64,000 nt of DNA from Sisyra terminalis (Eukaryota; Arthropoda; Insecta; Neuroptera; Sisyridae): assembly GCA_958496175.1 (NCBI GenBank), contig OY292279.1, positions 23,436,001-23,500,000 of the forward strand, in the 5' to 3' direction. Every line of letters starts with the position of its first letter. The stretch's first letter is position 1. Under the pieces are notes generated by a model. It was not told the origin of the DNA. It searched no databases and was given only the letters and a program-made list of their open reading frames with translations. Positions 25,416 through 36,380 of the stretch are shown piece by piece. Position numbers and translations under genes: made by a program.

Positions 25416-25859
25416 AAAAAAAAACAGTGGTTGTACTAATGTACGCACGTGAGAAGTTATACTTCATTGGTATAGATACAAATGGGTTTTTTATCCACTG
25501 TTGTAGCTTCTTCCGGTAGTGCATGAACTGGCACACAAGTTATAAGATTTTTGATTACTAAAATATGATACAATTTTAAATACAAATTACTTTTAATATT
25601 AAAATAAATAATAAGAAAACGTATGTTTTGCGGCAAAGACAAGGACAATAAGGCAAGAATATAAAATGTTTAATACATCCATGTTATAGGAATACAAATA
25701 TAGTAATTATTGGCTCAAATTTCATCTATCATGTCACTAGTATCAACTGTCACTTGTTTTAGCCATTTGTCAATTGTGTCAGTGTTGGGGTGTGAATATT
25801 TCATGGAATGTTACTGGGTTTCAAATAAAAGATAAAATTGGCTATTTGTACATAGATAT

Positions 25860-26012
25860 CAAGGTTTATAAAATACACAGGTGGCCTCATGCGCTACGTG
25901 ACGGATCCAGAAGAAATTCGTACATATCTTTAGACTGATTCAAATTTCAAAATTCTTCGTATGACATCATTTTTTTTTCTAAAGGGACAACCTGTGTAAC
26001 TTATAAACCTTG
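25860..26012 (+). mobile_element. 153-bp TIR MITE K, copy 1
   Basis: The ends are inverted repeats: CAAGGTTTATAAAATACACA on the left and GTAACTTATAAACCTTG on the right. It interrupts family A exactly at CATAGATA: the 9-mers CATAGATAT (25851-25859) and CATAGATAC (26013-26021) flank it, while the uninterrupted copy 1 has a single ACATAGATATTTGCAC near 2852. A 9-bp duplication fits Mutator-like elements; 8 bp (hAT) is also possible. An inverted copy is at 32842-32993. Confidence 0.8.
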
Positions 26013-26909
26013 CATAGATACTACATATTTACACATGTGATTACTTACACAAATTGTATATTACATATTACATGAATTAAGCGTTTAACTGAATTAACAG
26101 AATGGGTCACATGTTCGAAAAATACTAATCGAAATCATTTACTATATAAAAGTAGATTGTTGTCATAAAGTATTATGTTTGGATATGTATGAACAATCCT
26201 AAATAACGATGTCCTAAAGATTATATTTATACAATAGTGATTGTATATTTTATTTACCCATTCATATTTATGTATTGAAACTGATTATTAATTCAAACAT
26301 AGAAAAATATAATGCAATATAATTTATCAATCGGCTTCTATTACATAATTTTAAATATTAAACTGAATAACTTCAGAAAAATATCTTTTTTTTAAATGCA
26401 TTTTAATTTTCAAAATAATAATAATAAGCAATTCTAAGTAATATGTATGCATATATTGATCATTGTTTCAAATTTGAACTGAATGATTGTTGCTATGGTT
26501 ACAACAGTCATTTTGATATCATTCAATCAATTGCCAATTTTAACCATTTATCAGTTGTGTCAGTATTGGGTGGTAAATATTTTACAGGAAATTAAGACTT
26601 AGTTGTGTATTAGTATGGATATGGTTTAGACTATAAAATTCGAAAATATTTAGTTCAATGATATCGATCTTCTCCATGGTCTAAAGGTTCTAACCGTTCT
26701 GACTGTTTTTAACTGTTCGCCAGCTATAAATTCGTATATGATTCGGGATTGTTCGGGATGATTGAATCCCCTCGAGGTAAACGAACTTAATGCAAACTTA
26801 TACAAGTACAGCCTTAACTTGATCGATACGATAGTGTTTTAATCGTCTTGTTATTATACATATCGCTTCCAAAAATGGGCCAGCGTTCACCCGCTTGAAC
26901 CGTTCTTTA

Positions 26910-27080
26910 GCAGGCTATTCACGCTCCAACTTGTGGTCCGACTTTATATCGAACTTCGAAAGTCGGATCGTGAATGGTGTTGTTGGAAGTTGGATGTCTA
27001 GTTAGACTAGTCGGATCATTTAGGCGATCCAACTAGTAGTCCGACTAGCAGTATTGAAAGTTGGAGCATGAATGGCCTGC
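26910..27080. mobile_element. 171-bp palindromic MITE L
   Basis: The ends are GCAGGCTATTCACGCTCC on the left and GGAGCATGAATGGCCTGC on the right, an inverted repeat of about 24 bp with few mismatches. Interior motifs (GGTCCGACTT, AGTAGTCCGACTAG) are also partly dyad-symmetric. It interrupts the right part of family A: the flanking sequence matches 54930-55110, which lacks it. No unambiguous target duplication was found. Confidence 0.7.
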
Positions 27081-27299
27081 TTTTCTCGCCAACCGTTTGC
27101 GAGCAACTTCATACTGTTACTTAAAAGCACTCTTTAAGGCGTAATTTTTTTAACAATTCACTCTCATTATTTTTTTTTTCAAAACACCGGTAAAGAAGTA
27201 TAACTTCAAAAAGAATCTAGTCTTCAAATCTTGATTTTCTCGTGGAAAACTGCAACTTAGACGATAAAAGTTACAACTTACTTGAACCGTGTTAGTTGT

Positions 27300-27650
27300 G
27301 TTTAATTATTTATTGAAATAGGAAAATCCATAACGAGTTTCTCGGTCTCTTCCATTATAAAAATCGCGTTAAATCGTTCAACCGCCCTCACACATTCGAG
27401 AGCGAAATAAATTGGTAGCGCTTAGGCGGCCGAAGGGGTTGTAAATTATTTATGGAGAGGCGTTTTGAGGATGTTCATGCACACGCTATCAAAGTGCAGT
27501 TGAGAAATCAGTTAAGTAGCGATCGCGTGATTCAGGCAAAGCCGACCGGAAATGGAAGCCGATGTTTTAAACGTTTCCCGCTTTAAATCTAACTCCGAAT
27601 CGAACATTAAATCTTGCAAGCCTGATCATTAGTCGCGCGCGCGTTATTTA
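27300..27650. other. Unique G+C-richer island, possible regulatory DNA
   Basis: There is a sharp composition change with GCGCTTAGGCGGCCGAAG at 27418, TTATTTATGG (homeodomain-like) at 27447, and a CG repeat TCGCGCGCGCGT at 27633-27644. It has no open frame of note and does not recur. A regulatory role is inferred from composition only. Confidence 0.3.
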
Positions 27651-29055
27651 AATTGAAATAAATGTTTTCACTGAATTATCTTGAAAATGTTCGAAAGGAA
27701 ATATTTTTTACGAGCAAACAAATTTGCATGACATTATGAGGCTTATCTAACTTGGAATTAACGCCTTAAAGATTGGACATCGGTAACACTACTTTTTTGT
27801 TATAACACACATGCAACAAGCTTTGGAATCCAAAGAAATAGTGGAAATTTTGAACAATGCAAAGACTTTTGGAACACTTCGGTTACACGTTCGGTTCCTT
27901 AAGATTTTTGAAATAGTTCACAAAATACGACCACTGGTACGGTAGTATCATCTTTAGACATATATATGTAAACAGGGAGTATCCTGTTTAGAAATTACAA
28001 GTGATAACGGTGGTTACCAACTTGTTTAATTGTTATAAACATTCATATAAAATTCATTCTAAAATTATTTTGTGCTCTTAATAATTAAGGACTTTTTAAC
28101 CAATTATTTTTAGGTAGGATTTCATATTTAATTGTATGATTTATTTATTTAATAAATATTTTTAGTCATTGGTCAAGTATTTCCTGAATTCTCGATTACA
28201 TATACATGATTCTCATGAAATCTCTAAATTTTATGATGGTATTTTTTATTTCTTGAAAAGAACATTACTTGGACTTATGCTTTTGGTTACAATTTTTGAG
28301 CCATTTGAATATCTCTTTAGAATAATCTATAAATAGTACCCTAAAAATCATTCCCTCACTAAGACCGAAACTTAAAGTTAGCACAATTATAAGGACAATT
28401 ATAATTGAAATTATAAAGTGGCTGTAGGGACAATTAGAAATTATATTTTTCTTTTCTTTGAAATCTCAGTTTGAGATTTGTTAAGTCAAGAAGTTATGTT
28501 TAACAAAGTTATTTTCTTTTGTTTAGTAGTGTAGGCGGTGGTTTTCGAATTTCAATTCGAGCATTAACGTAAATAGCAAGTGGGAGTAGAGCTTAATGCT
28601 TTTGATTCCACTTATAATGTCTTTGGATTGGTCTTCTTTTGTAGAAATACGTGAAGTCATTTTATACTTTCTGATACGTATTCCTGACTAAGTTGTCAAA
28701 GTTAAAAAGATATTTCATTTTTAAATTGATAGAAATTCACGTGAACCTTAACAAATATAGAATTTTTTAAAATTAAAAAATCATAAAAATATTCAAGCAA
28801 AAGAAACATTACATCAGTGGAAAATATTCAATTTAAAATATTTGCTAGCTCCATTTCACATCAACCACCTCTTACCAAATCAAATATATTAGGGAGACCG
28901 AAAAGCGTTGTCGTTTTTTCAATTAACAATTACAACACAAAATTTTGCTACTACTATTGATTTTAAATCAATGATATAATCAGCCTCAATAGTATCAACA
29001 TTTTGACATCTAGTGTGCAAATTTTTAATGCCAAATTAGTAAAAATCAATTGATT
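27651..29055. other. Unassigned A+T-rich DNA
   Basis: A 44-codon ATG frame at 27811-27945 is present but matches nothing I recognise. No repeat seen. Confidence 0.4.
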
Positions 29056-29059
29056 AATA

Positions 29060-29815
29060 AGGAAAATATCAAAAAATAACATTTGAATATCACTTAAGCC
29101 AACTTAAGTTTTCAATTTTTTTACCACTTAGTAAATATGGTAAAGATTGAAATAAATAGAAATCCGATAAAATAACTTTGGACGATTATAGTAGGTACGG
29201 CAATAACACCTCCCCCTTAATTAATTATTTTTTTCCAGGGCTTTTCTTCTTCAGAGAGGTCTTGAATTACTGTGCTGCAGCGTAGAATTTTATCTGTTAA
29301 CAGTTTTTGAACTTTTTTGGTTATTTGGCCTATCGATTAAGATTAATAAGGATTATTTGACAGCTCTTTGGCTTTCTGGCATACATTTGACATCATTTAC
29401 CCCCTTAAATTTTTATTGGTTAAATTTTTTGGTCATATTTCGTTGGTACCGCTTGGAGAAATGAAAATTATCGAATTTGAACTCAAAAAGACTCATTTGG
29501 CATTTATAAACATCTAATGCACTTAGATAAACATTGGAAATATTTTTACTAACAATTTTGCGTTGCTATCTTGTGAACCTCGAAACGCAAACAATACCGA
29601 ATTTATATTCTTTTGGGTTTTTGGTCCTACAATTTCAATATATATTTCGGAATAAAAAATATTTTGTTTTTTTTTACTCAGCTAATAAATTACTAAATTA
29701 TTCTAATCATAAAATGTCCGTAGTACAACTTTGAAACAACTTATTAGCAGATAAATTGAATGACTATTGGTTTAAAAACGGCATTCTTTTCCGGTACACC
29801 TAATAATAACGTAAT
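29060..29815 (+). repeat. Dispersed repeat B, copy 2
   Basis: It is closely similar to 5460-6036 in the same orientation. It carries about 150 bp (29229-29378, beginning TTTTCCAGGGC) that copy 1 lacks. This is either an insertion here or a deletion there; no flanking duplication decides it. Confidence 0.75.
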
Positions 29816-30404
29816 CCCCATCTTACTACCTTTGCAGCAAAACGAACAATACATAACAAGATTTAATAGATTGTTGGAAGCATGAAAAAAATTTTTTTTT
29901 GCAAGTTAATATAAATAATTTTACTCCTTTTGTTATTGTTTTTCATGAGAAAATAATTTAAAACTATTTGAAAATTAGGATATATATTTTCTCGATTTGA
30001 AGACAAATTAGTTTTAAACTTGGGATGTCTCTTTTATTTCCCGTTTCCCTTTCATCAAGTATTCTAATCAGGGATTAAGGTCGTTTGTAAGGGTCAAAAT
30101 ATTTGTAATGATTAGTGACCAATACTTTATAACTGTTATGGTCTTTAAGGGCTGCTGATATTATGAGTCCTCAAAGTATAGATACAAAAAGTCCGAACGA
30201 TATAAGCTTTTTCATAATATTTATGTATACAATTATAGATTCAGAACAAAGTTATCATTCAATCACTAACAACAAATATTCAGAACGTACTGAAATTTTT
30301 AAGAAGATCTGAAAAGTTAAGATGATAAGGTAAGGTGAGGCAAAGAAGGACTCTTAACGAAGTAAGCACGAAGTAATCGTGCAACGCATGATGAGAAATG
30401 TGTC
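29816..30404. other. Unassigned A+T-rich DNA
   Basis: Nothing recognised on either strand. Confidence 0.4.
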
Positions 30405-30529
30405 AAAATGTGGCGCTGCCATTAGTGGGTTTGCAGTACTAACGTTAATCAAAACTAAGTTCTTTATGTAAGATAACTAAGGTAACCTAATTTAGTACAA
30501 CAGACATTCTTGTGGCAGCGCCACATTTT
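30405..30529. repeat. Short perfect inverted repeat, possible MITE
   Basis: AAAATGTGGCGCTGCCA at 30405-30421 and its exact reverse complement at 30513-30529 enclose about 90 bases. The pair may be the ends of a small MITE. The loop is too long for a usual animal microRNA precursor. Confidence 0.5.
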
Positions 30530-30814
30530 AAAATATTTTCCACATTGCAGAAGATTAAAATTGACAATTTCTAATAACAACTCTTCCTGCTTAATGATTC
30601 AAACGCTTGCTTCATACAAAGTAGCGTACTCTATCGATACTGAAGCTCAAATTGATACCATTTTTCGTAACATTTCGTTCGAAATTTTTGTATCTATACT
30701 CCGTGGGGCAAAACAAAAAGTACTAATTGTACCTATTTTTCACTCACAATAAAATACGATTAATGTACATAAATTCAAACTAATCCAAAATTCAAAATAC
30801 TTTAGATTACGCCT

Positions 30815-30850
30815 TTTTTGAAGTTATACTTCTTTAGGTGCAGCATGAGA
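30815..30850 (+). repeat. Isolated family A terminus
   Basis: GAAGTTATACTTCTTTAGGT matches the left terminus of family A, but no core follows, so it is probably a deletion remnant. Confidence 0.5.
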
Positions 30851-31092
30851 AGGTAAAAATAAATTTTGTAACGGAAGTTGATTGAGATTGTGACATATAA
30901 TGAACTGTACGTAATACACAAATTCGCATTGTTTTAAACAAAATGCAACTATGTATATATAAAATGTTGTTTCATTGCCTCAAATAAACAGTTTGTTAAA
31001 AATTTAAACCAAATTTTTTGAATTTATAAATGAATGAAGATAGCTTTTGAATATTTTAAATCCTTGTTATAATAGCTGGCTAATAATATTTA

Positions 31093-31590
31093 GGCAAAGA
31101 CAAAGACCAAAAATGTGTTAATGATAATCAAATACAATTATCAAATGTAACCTACTGTAACCTATTGGTGGCCGAGTGATCAAAGTAACTGCTCCAAAAC
31201 TGATAGGTGTTGGGTTCAATCCTCTTATAGAGCAAATTTTCGATATTTCTCGATTATGGATTTCTATTTCTATTAACCCCTAGAGTCACAAATGACTTTA
31301 GTAGTTATAAAGCGACGGAAAATAATAATGAAAAAATAACCATTTTTTACCATTGCCTCAAATTTGATTGTGTTATGGTTTCAACTGTCTTTTCGATTTT
31401 CATCAATTCTCAATTCTTCTCATTTGCCAGTTGGAATATTTCACGGAACTACAAATATTTCAAAAAAATAATGATGCAAATTAAATTGCGACTGTAATTA
31501 TAAAACAAAAAGATTCAAACTTATTTTAAGAAAAAAAATAGACTTTTTTTAAGTAAGTATAACTTCTTACGTGCGTCCATGAGTACACAT
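31093..31590 (+). repeat. Family A short copy with a SINE inside
   Basis: GGCAAAGACAAAGACCAAAA at 31093 starts the core. The SINE at 31163-31330 separates it from CTCAAATTTGATTGTG and the rest of the core (31362 onward). It ends with the full right terminus AAGTATAACTTCTTACGTGC at 31555. Sequence between 31470 and 31555 matches 60540-60620 (AATGATGCAAATTA, ATTTTAAGAAAAA), so these two form one subfamily. Confidence 0.75.
31163..31330 (+). mobile_element. tRNA-derived SINE, copy 1
   Basis: TGGCCGAGTGA at 31169 fits the tRNA polymerase III A box and GGGTTCAATCC at 31212-31222 fits the B box, spaced about 40 bp, as in a tRNA gene. The non-tRNA body follows: GCAAATTTTCGATATTTCTC, then CTAGAGTC, then AGTTATAAAGCGAC. 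The same body is in four other copies here. SINEs are transcribed by polymerase III and moved by LINE enzymes in trans. There is no tRNA fold beyond the head. Confidence 0.85.
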
Positions 31591-32841
31591 AGCCTTTGTT
31601 TTCCTAATGGGGTAATCTGTGTTACTTTTAAAACCATGCTGAGCACCTACTAGTTTCGGAGTAGCCACCTTGTCCATTCGTCCACTAGTTGACTTCAGAA
31701 AATATTTTTATAACAAATTTCAATATTCAAAACATTAGGGTGGAACGAATCAACTGACTAAAATAAGCGCCAACCATTTAAAAATTAGTATAGTTAGAAA
31801 TGTTTCCCTTAAATTATCGATAAAAAACTTCCTTATTGTTTTACTTTTCTATAAGTTTTAGTCCCCAACCAATGTGTATATTTCTTATTCAATACTAAAA
31901 TATTCCGTCTTTTTCGTGCCTTTGGTTGTTTTGTTAGAAAGAGAAACTTGTCTTTTTATTACAATAAATAAAGCTAAATAAATCTAATTTACGATATGTA
32001 AATTCACAGAAGGGACAGTTATTCATATCCATATAATAAATTCAATTATCCCTCCCCCATATTCGTTTCCAAGTTTGTTTAAATTTTGCATTTCTCCCTT
32101 CGGAAAAATCCGAAATGCAATCACTTTAAGAGCTTTTATTTATTCAAAAAACCGAATAAATTACGAATGAAATAATTTTTGCAAAAACAAAAGCACAAAA
32201 AGGCAGAGAAAAATGTTCAAGTATCATGAACATACACTGAACTCATTGATTCACATGTAAATATTCAACTTAATTGCATATTTTAAGCCAGAGAAAATAA
32301 TGACGTCAGAAAATAACGTACGTTCATAGTTTAATGGATGATATGTTGGTCTTAAGTCATTTTTTACGAAGACATTTTGCTATATTATATAAAAAGTGGA
32401 TATTTAATGTCCTAGAATATTTGAAAAAAATGATTTTTCTGACCTCTGAGCTGTTATACCTACTAAAACGATTAAAAAAAAAACGTGTGTACAGGTCACA
32501 CACGATAGAAGTGATACCTTTAGTAATGTTAGCTTTAGGGTCTTGAGACGAATAAAAAAAAGGATTAAAATAATTATAAAGTTAATTTATGATGATATTG
32601 ATACCAAGTTTAAAACGCCCAAAAATTTGTATAAAGAACTAGTGTTTAAAATGTATCTTGAAATTGATCCAGAAGTCGTATCTCTCTCTCTCTCTCTAAC
32701 TGACATTTGTATATGGAAAATTTTTAAATGAATAAGCCATGCATATGGTGTCAAATAGAAATAAGAAAAACATAGTGTGGCGTACGAAGCGCCGTCTGCG
32801 TAGGCACAATTTTTATGGCAACTAAAAACCACAGTTGACGA
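31591..32841. other. Unassigned DNA with a CT microsatellite and a CRE-like site
   Basis: A (CT)n run lies at 32680-32698. TGACGTCA, a perfect CRE/ATF palindrome, is at 32301-32308. Otherwise it is A+T-rich with no recognised gene; the open frames around 32334-32844 cross the microsatellite and look spurious. Confidence 0.4.
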
Positions 32842-32993
32842 CAAGGTTTATAAATTACACAGGTTGCCCCATTAGAAAAAAGGTAACGTCATACGAAGAA
32901 TTTTGAAATTTGAATCAGTCTGAAAATATGTACGAATTTCTTCTGGATACGCCACGTAGTGCATGAGGCCATATGTGTATTTTACAAACCTTG
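32842..32993 (-). mobile_element. TIR MITE K, copy 2
   Basis: It is the reverse complement of 25860-26012, with ends CAAGGTTTATAAATTACACA and TTTTACAAACCTTG. Flanks AGTTGACGA (32833-32841) and AATTGACGA (32994-33002) give a 9-bp target duplication with one mismatch, agreeing with the 9 bp seen at copy 1. Confidence 0.8.
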
Positions 32994-33002
32994 AATTGAC
33001 GA

Positions 33003-33310
33003 TTAAGTGCCGATGAGCGCCAGTCAACACAAATAAGCGTTTCTATTTTACTCGTTTCAATTGTTTCTGCTTCCCACATTAAAGAAGAGAGACTTTCTAT
33101 AAATAAGTTTATCTTTCATCGCTTCCAACGCAGGTACAGTTGCATTTTGCTTAGATTACTGAGCTTAGGGCAATAATAGTTACTTTTAGGACGTATTTTT
33201 GTTTGCTGTACACTATATACAGTAGGCTTTCCATTATTTTTAGATCAGTGAAAACCATAAAAACACTATAATGTTTTATATCTCATTCTCCTACACGTTA
33301 AAACCTACAG
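33003..33310. other. Unassigned DNA
   Basis: No gene or repeat recognised. Confidence 0.4.
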
Positions 33311-33644
33311 ATTTACGACATCCATCAAGTTAGCACTACACTTTTGGAATTTCCAAACAATAACTACGGAATATTTTGGTGCTTTTTTGTTATTCATGAG
33401 TTCAAGAAAAAAAAAATTCTCGCTTGCATATTTTCCAAGAAAACCCTTTGTAGTGCTTACTTAACGTTTTGAGCTTTTCTATATATATATTATAATTTTG
33501 AAAAAAAATTTGCGCTACTAATTGGTGTTTTTTTTTGTCATTCTAGAATTCCAAAAAAAAATTTTTCGTTACTTCTATATTTTCCTAGATATAGCAATTT
33601 GAAGAAAAAGCTCAAATTAGGTGATTTTCTAAATATTGAAATTT

Positions 33645-33911
33645 TTAATTTTTTGCTTTTTTTCCATATAGGTATTTTGTTTTATAAAATTTGTCGTTAA
33701 GGATGTCGTTTGGATCTAGTTTGTGTGCTTTGTATATTTCATATTCTTCTATGGTGTTCATTTGTAATCGTTTCTTGCAAATATGTAGCGGCTTAAAATT
33801 TGTTTCGAAATTTAAGCATTGATGATTTTCGTCATAAAGGTGTTTTGTAAAATTTGAAGTTGTTTCAAATATTTTAAAATATTTAATTTTTTTAAATATT
33901 GCCATTTCCAA
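33645..33911 (-). pseudogene. GIY-YIG retroelement protein, C-terminal tail fragment
   Basis: The minus-strand frame contains SNFTKHLYDENHQCLNFETN, then LHICKKRLQMNTIEEYEIYK, then NDILNDKF. This order (SxFAKHLxExNH, then LLHxCxKxxxMNxLEExEIYK, then ILNDQ) is the familiar end of retroelement proteins carrying a GIY-YIG endonuclease, Penelope-like or related. The GIY-YIG box itself and the reverse transcriptase are absent. Upstream the frame runs through poly(A/T)-rich sequence directly from the malate dehydrogenase fragment, so the apparent ATG (33909) is not a real start. It was probably captured along with that fragment by element C. Confidence 0.65.
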
Positions 33912-33992
33912 TCAAGTATATTAACGAATAGGCTATTTGACCGGTCGTTCCGATTACACATATTCGAATTGGATCCTTAATGATTGGCTCTA
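33892..33992 (-). pseudogene. Cytosolic malate dehydrogenase exon fragment
   Basis: The minus strand reads EPIIKDPIRICVIGTTGQIA followed by YSLIYLIGNGNI. In cytosolic malate dehydrogenase (oxaloacetate-malate interconversion with NAD) the N-terminus is [20 protein letters not shown] followed by YSIGNGxVF. The GxxGQIAYSLxY Rossmann NAD-binding loop is thus preserved, with GAAGQ changed to GTTGQ. The match begins after TCATAG, which could be a 3' splice acceptor (AG at the junction), and stops after about 33 codons with TAA, where other sequence begins. Only a part of one exon is present. Frame retention over this length suggests a fairly recent or constrained capture. It is not a functional enzyme. 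Confidence 0.8.
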
Positions 33993-34650
33993 TGATTTTA
34001 GTTGAAATGCAAACGCACCAATTGGGTTCTGGCGTTTTGCGTACTGCAAAAGTATTAAGGTAGTTACTGACAAAAACAAAATATATTAGTTCACTTTTTT
34101 TCGGTAGATTCAATCCAGCATTATAAATTACGACGCAAAATAAAACCGGAATACATAAAATTAAATGTGTTTCAAAATTTTTCAATATTTGGAAAATTAC
34201 TAAAATCGAGCTTTTTTCTTTAAATCGCTATATCGGGAAAAATATGCAAGCGACAATTTTTTTTCTTTCGAAAATCTCGAACGACAAAAAAATACAAATT
34301 AATGGCGAAATTTTCTTTTCAAAATTTCAATATTTGGAAAATCACCTATTTTGAGCTTTTTCTTCAAATAGTTATATCCGGGAAAATATACAAACTATGA
34401 AAATTTTTCTTTCGGAACTCTTGAACGACATACCAACACCTATTAATGGCGCAAAAAAATCGTAATTTTAATATTTATAGAAAAGCTCAAAACGATAATT
34501 TAGCACTACATAGGGTTTTCATGGAAAATATGCTAGCGACCATTTTTTATTTTTCAGAACTCTTTTACAACAAAAAAACACCAAAATATTTCATAGTTAT
34601 TTTTTGGAAATTCCAAAAGTGTAGTGCTACCTTGATGAACCTAGATTTAT

Positions 34651-35089
34651 GTGTTTCTCTTTTTTCTGTCGCTTTTTCGTTTCATCTAATTATAAATCAC
34701 AACGATGCAAATGCAGTTTTCACTTCAATAAGATTTTCATGGTGTGTCGTTTTTCACGCTCAAAATAATCAAAATGGATCTAGCGATGCTCCAAATAAAT
34801 GTTTTATTAAATAAATATTTTCTTGTAAATCTGGGTCGAAAATTGATGCGTTTGTTCGATTTATTTTTCATAAAAATGGAAAACATTAAAAATAGTATCT
34901 TCTTTTTTTTGCAAAAATCGCGAAAAATGATTTATAAGCTTTGTGAAAAATGGCTGTTTTTTTTCAGTACGAAACTCGGTGATGAAATTTAATTAGTTTT
35001 CGTCCCTTTTTGGATGTTTGATAGAAATTTTTATTAGACTGGTGCCGAATCATGGTTGTTATTATTTCTTATTATCAATAAAAACGAAA
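34651..35089. other. Unassigned A+T-rich DNA
   Basis: Outside element C. No gene or recurrent repeat recognised. Confidence 0.4.
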
Positions 35090-35690
35090 CGAGTCATCTA
35101 ACATCAATAGCGTCTATGGATGGGTCCCAAAAGCGTTTGTCGACAAACAGTCACTTGTTTTGAATCATCCCAGTGGGACAAACACTACACCACGTCCTAT
35201 CACTACATCCTGTCTCTCCTGGTTTTCAAACAGAACATTTTCTCTAACTCGATAAACGAAAACTAAAAAAAATAAAGAACTCCCGTCTTATTCAACCAAT
35301 ATCGGCTCAAAATAGAAGAAAAGAACAGCCGATTTTCAGTGAGATTTGGGGGTTGGAGTTTCGGGGTGGCTCGTGAAAGTAACGCTATACATTCATGTGT
35401 ATAAAACGTACAATCACATGACGTATGCTGTCAAGAGGCATTTTGTACGATGGAAAAAAAGTAAAGTGAACCGAAACCGAGTTGCAGCATTGAGGGATGA
35501 GCGATAAGAAAAATGAAGCAGAAAGAGGTTTGATGAGGAGAGTGTCATTTTTCCCTTGATAATACGCTCGTGTAATTGTGTGCTCGTAGATATTGACACA
35601 TCACAAATGATTTCGTATTGATGAAATGACGATGCAGGGATGTGGGGGTCGTCCTCCGAGGACGACAACATAAAATCTTGGCGAAAACGA
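35090..35690. other. Unique G+C-richer island
   Basis: A block of less A+T-rich unique sequence. The minus-strand frame 35414-35671 (85 codons) has no recognisable domain. It may be regulatory or an unrecognised exon. Confidence 0.3.
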
Positions 35691-35887
35691 AAAATTCGAG
35701 TTTTAGATTTTTTTTTTTGCTAAATTAAATAAGCATTTTTTTCTGTTACATTTTCATTTTTCTGACACGAGAAAATCGAAAAGCACTGACAAATTGGTAG
35801 ACTTTTAAAACCAATTTTCTATGTTCAATGGCAAAAAGAAATATTGGCAAAAAAGAAATATATTTTTCAACACTTAGCAGTAATTTG

Positions 35888-36380
35888 TATACAGTACAGT
35901 CCCTGGCCATATTAATAGACGCACTATAGGCTTTGTATCAAACCTGAAGTAAGAGCTATTTTATTTTGGATCCTTATTTTTGAGTGTGTTTAACTTTCCT
36001 GTACAAATTTTATTAAATACGCTTATTAATACGCTTTATTAACTAGCGTGACCAAAAATCATATTTACAAAAAATAAATTTTTACCTTCAAATTAATTAA
36101 ACATCTTTTTAATTATGGCGAGCTGAATTGTTTAGTATTTAATTGAAAACCCGTTAACTGATATTTAAGTTCCCATTCTGCACTGTATGCTGTCTATGTA
36201 GGACAATACCGTCTGCTGTATTTGTGGATGATGATTCCATACGTGAATATTTTTCCTAAGGACTATTTTTCTGTTGTGACCACTTCTTTAGCTACTTTTT
36301 TCTTCAGCAATTTCCACATATTTTCAATAGGTTCAAATCAAGGCTATTATCATAAAGTAGGGTAATATGGATATGTAGGG
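35888..36380 (-). mobile_element. Tc1-like transposon, 3' part
   Basis: ACAGTACAGTCCCTGGCC at 35891 is a Tc1-type terminal sequence preceded by TA, the target dinucleotide. The C-terminal transposase remnant lies inside it. The other end was not found; the element is cut near 36370-36400. It is flanked by unassigned DNA. Confidence 0.75.
36132..36343 (-). pseudogene. Tc1 transposase, C-terminal remnant
   Basis: Reading from 36343 the translation gives DLN, then after a one-base deletion PIENMWKLLKKKVAKEVVTT, and a stop at 36263-36265. In another frame come WNHHPQIQQTVLSYIDSIQC and, past a further stop, ISVNGFSIKY ending at TAA (36132-36134). In Tc1 transposases the motif DLNPIENLW near the third catalytic acidic residue is followed by SYIDSMPRR and a C-terminal G(F)xTKY. 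The order and spacing agree with the family. At least one frameshift and two stops make it inactive. The N-terminal DNA-binding part and most of the DDE domain are missing. Confidence 0.85.

Larger units (their letters stand above)
25420..27215 (+). repeat. Family A dispersed element, longest copy
   Basis: It opens with ACGCACGTGAGAAGTTATAC and the GAAGTTATACTTC palindrome near 25452, runs through a full match to copy 1 (to about 26456), has a second core at 26456-26600 (TCAAATTTGAACTGAATGAT, GTCAGTATTGGG), and closes with AAAGAAGTATAACTTC at 27192. Start and end are therefore inverted versions of one terminal sequence. Two younger MITEs (25860-26012 and 26910-27080) interrupt it. No coding frame is kept. 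Confidence 0.7.
33317..34640. mobile_element. Long-inverted-repeat element C, copy 1, with captured gene pieces
   Basis: CATCAAGTTAGCACTACACT at the left end is matched by AAGTGTAGTGCTACCTTGATG at the right end, and the arms stay inverted for several hundred bases. Each arm is built of repeated units (CCATTAATTGGTG, TTGCATATTTTCC, GAGCTTTTTC motifs). The core holds a malate dehydrogenase fragment and a retroelement protein tail. Short direct repeats AGATTTA flank it (33309-33315 and 34643-34649). Copy 2 has a clearer 10-12 bp target duplication. This resembles Mutator-like foldback elements that pick up gene fragments. Confidence 0.75.

Noticed and set aside
30405..30529. A microRNA precursor
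   Set aside because: The 17-bp stem is perfect but the loop is about 90 bases and continues without pairing; the ends of a small MITE are more likely.
33892..34185. A functional malate dehydrogenase gene or exon in place
   Set aside because: Only about 33 codons match, a stop follows at once, no other exon is nearby, and it lies within an inverted-repeat element.
34446..34814. 122-codon plus-strand frame
   Set aside because: It runs through the right arm of element C and mirrors repeat sequence; no domain is recognisable.
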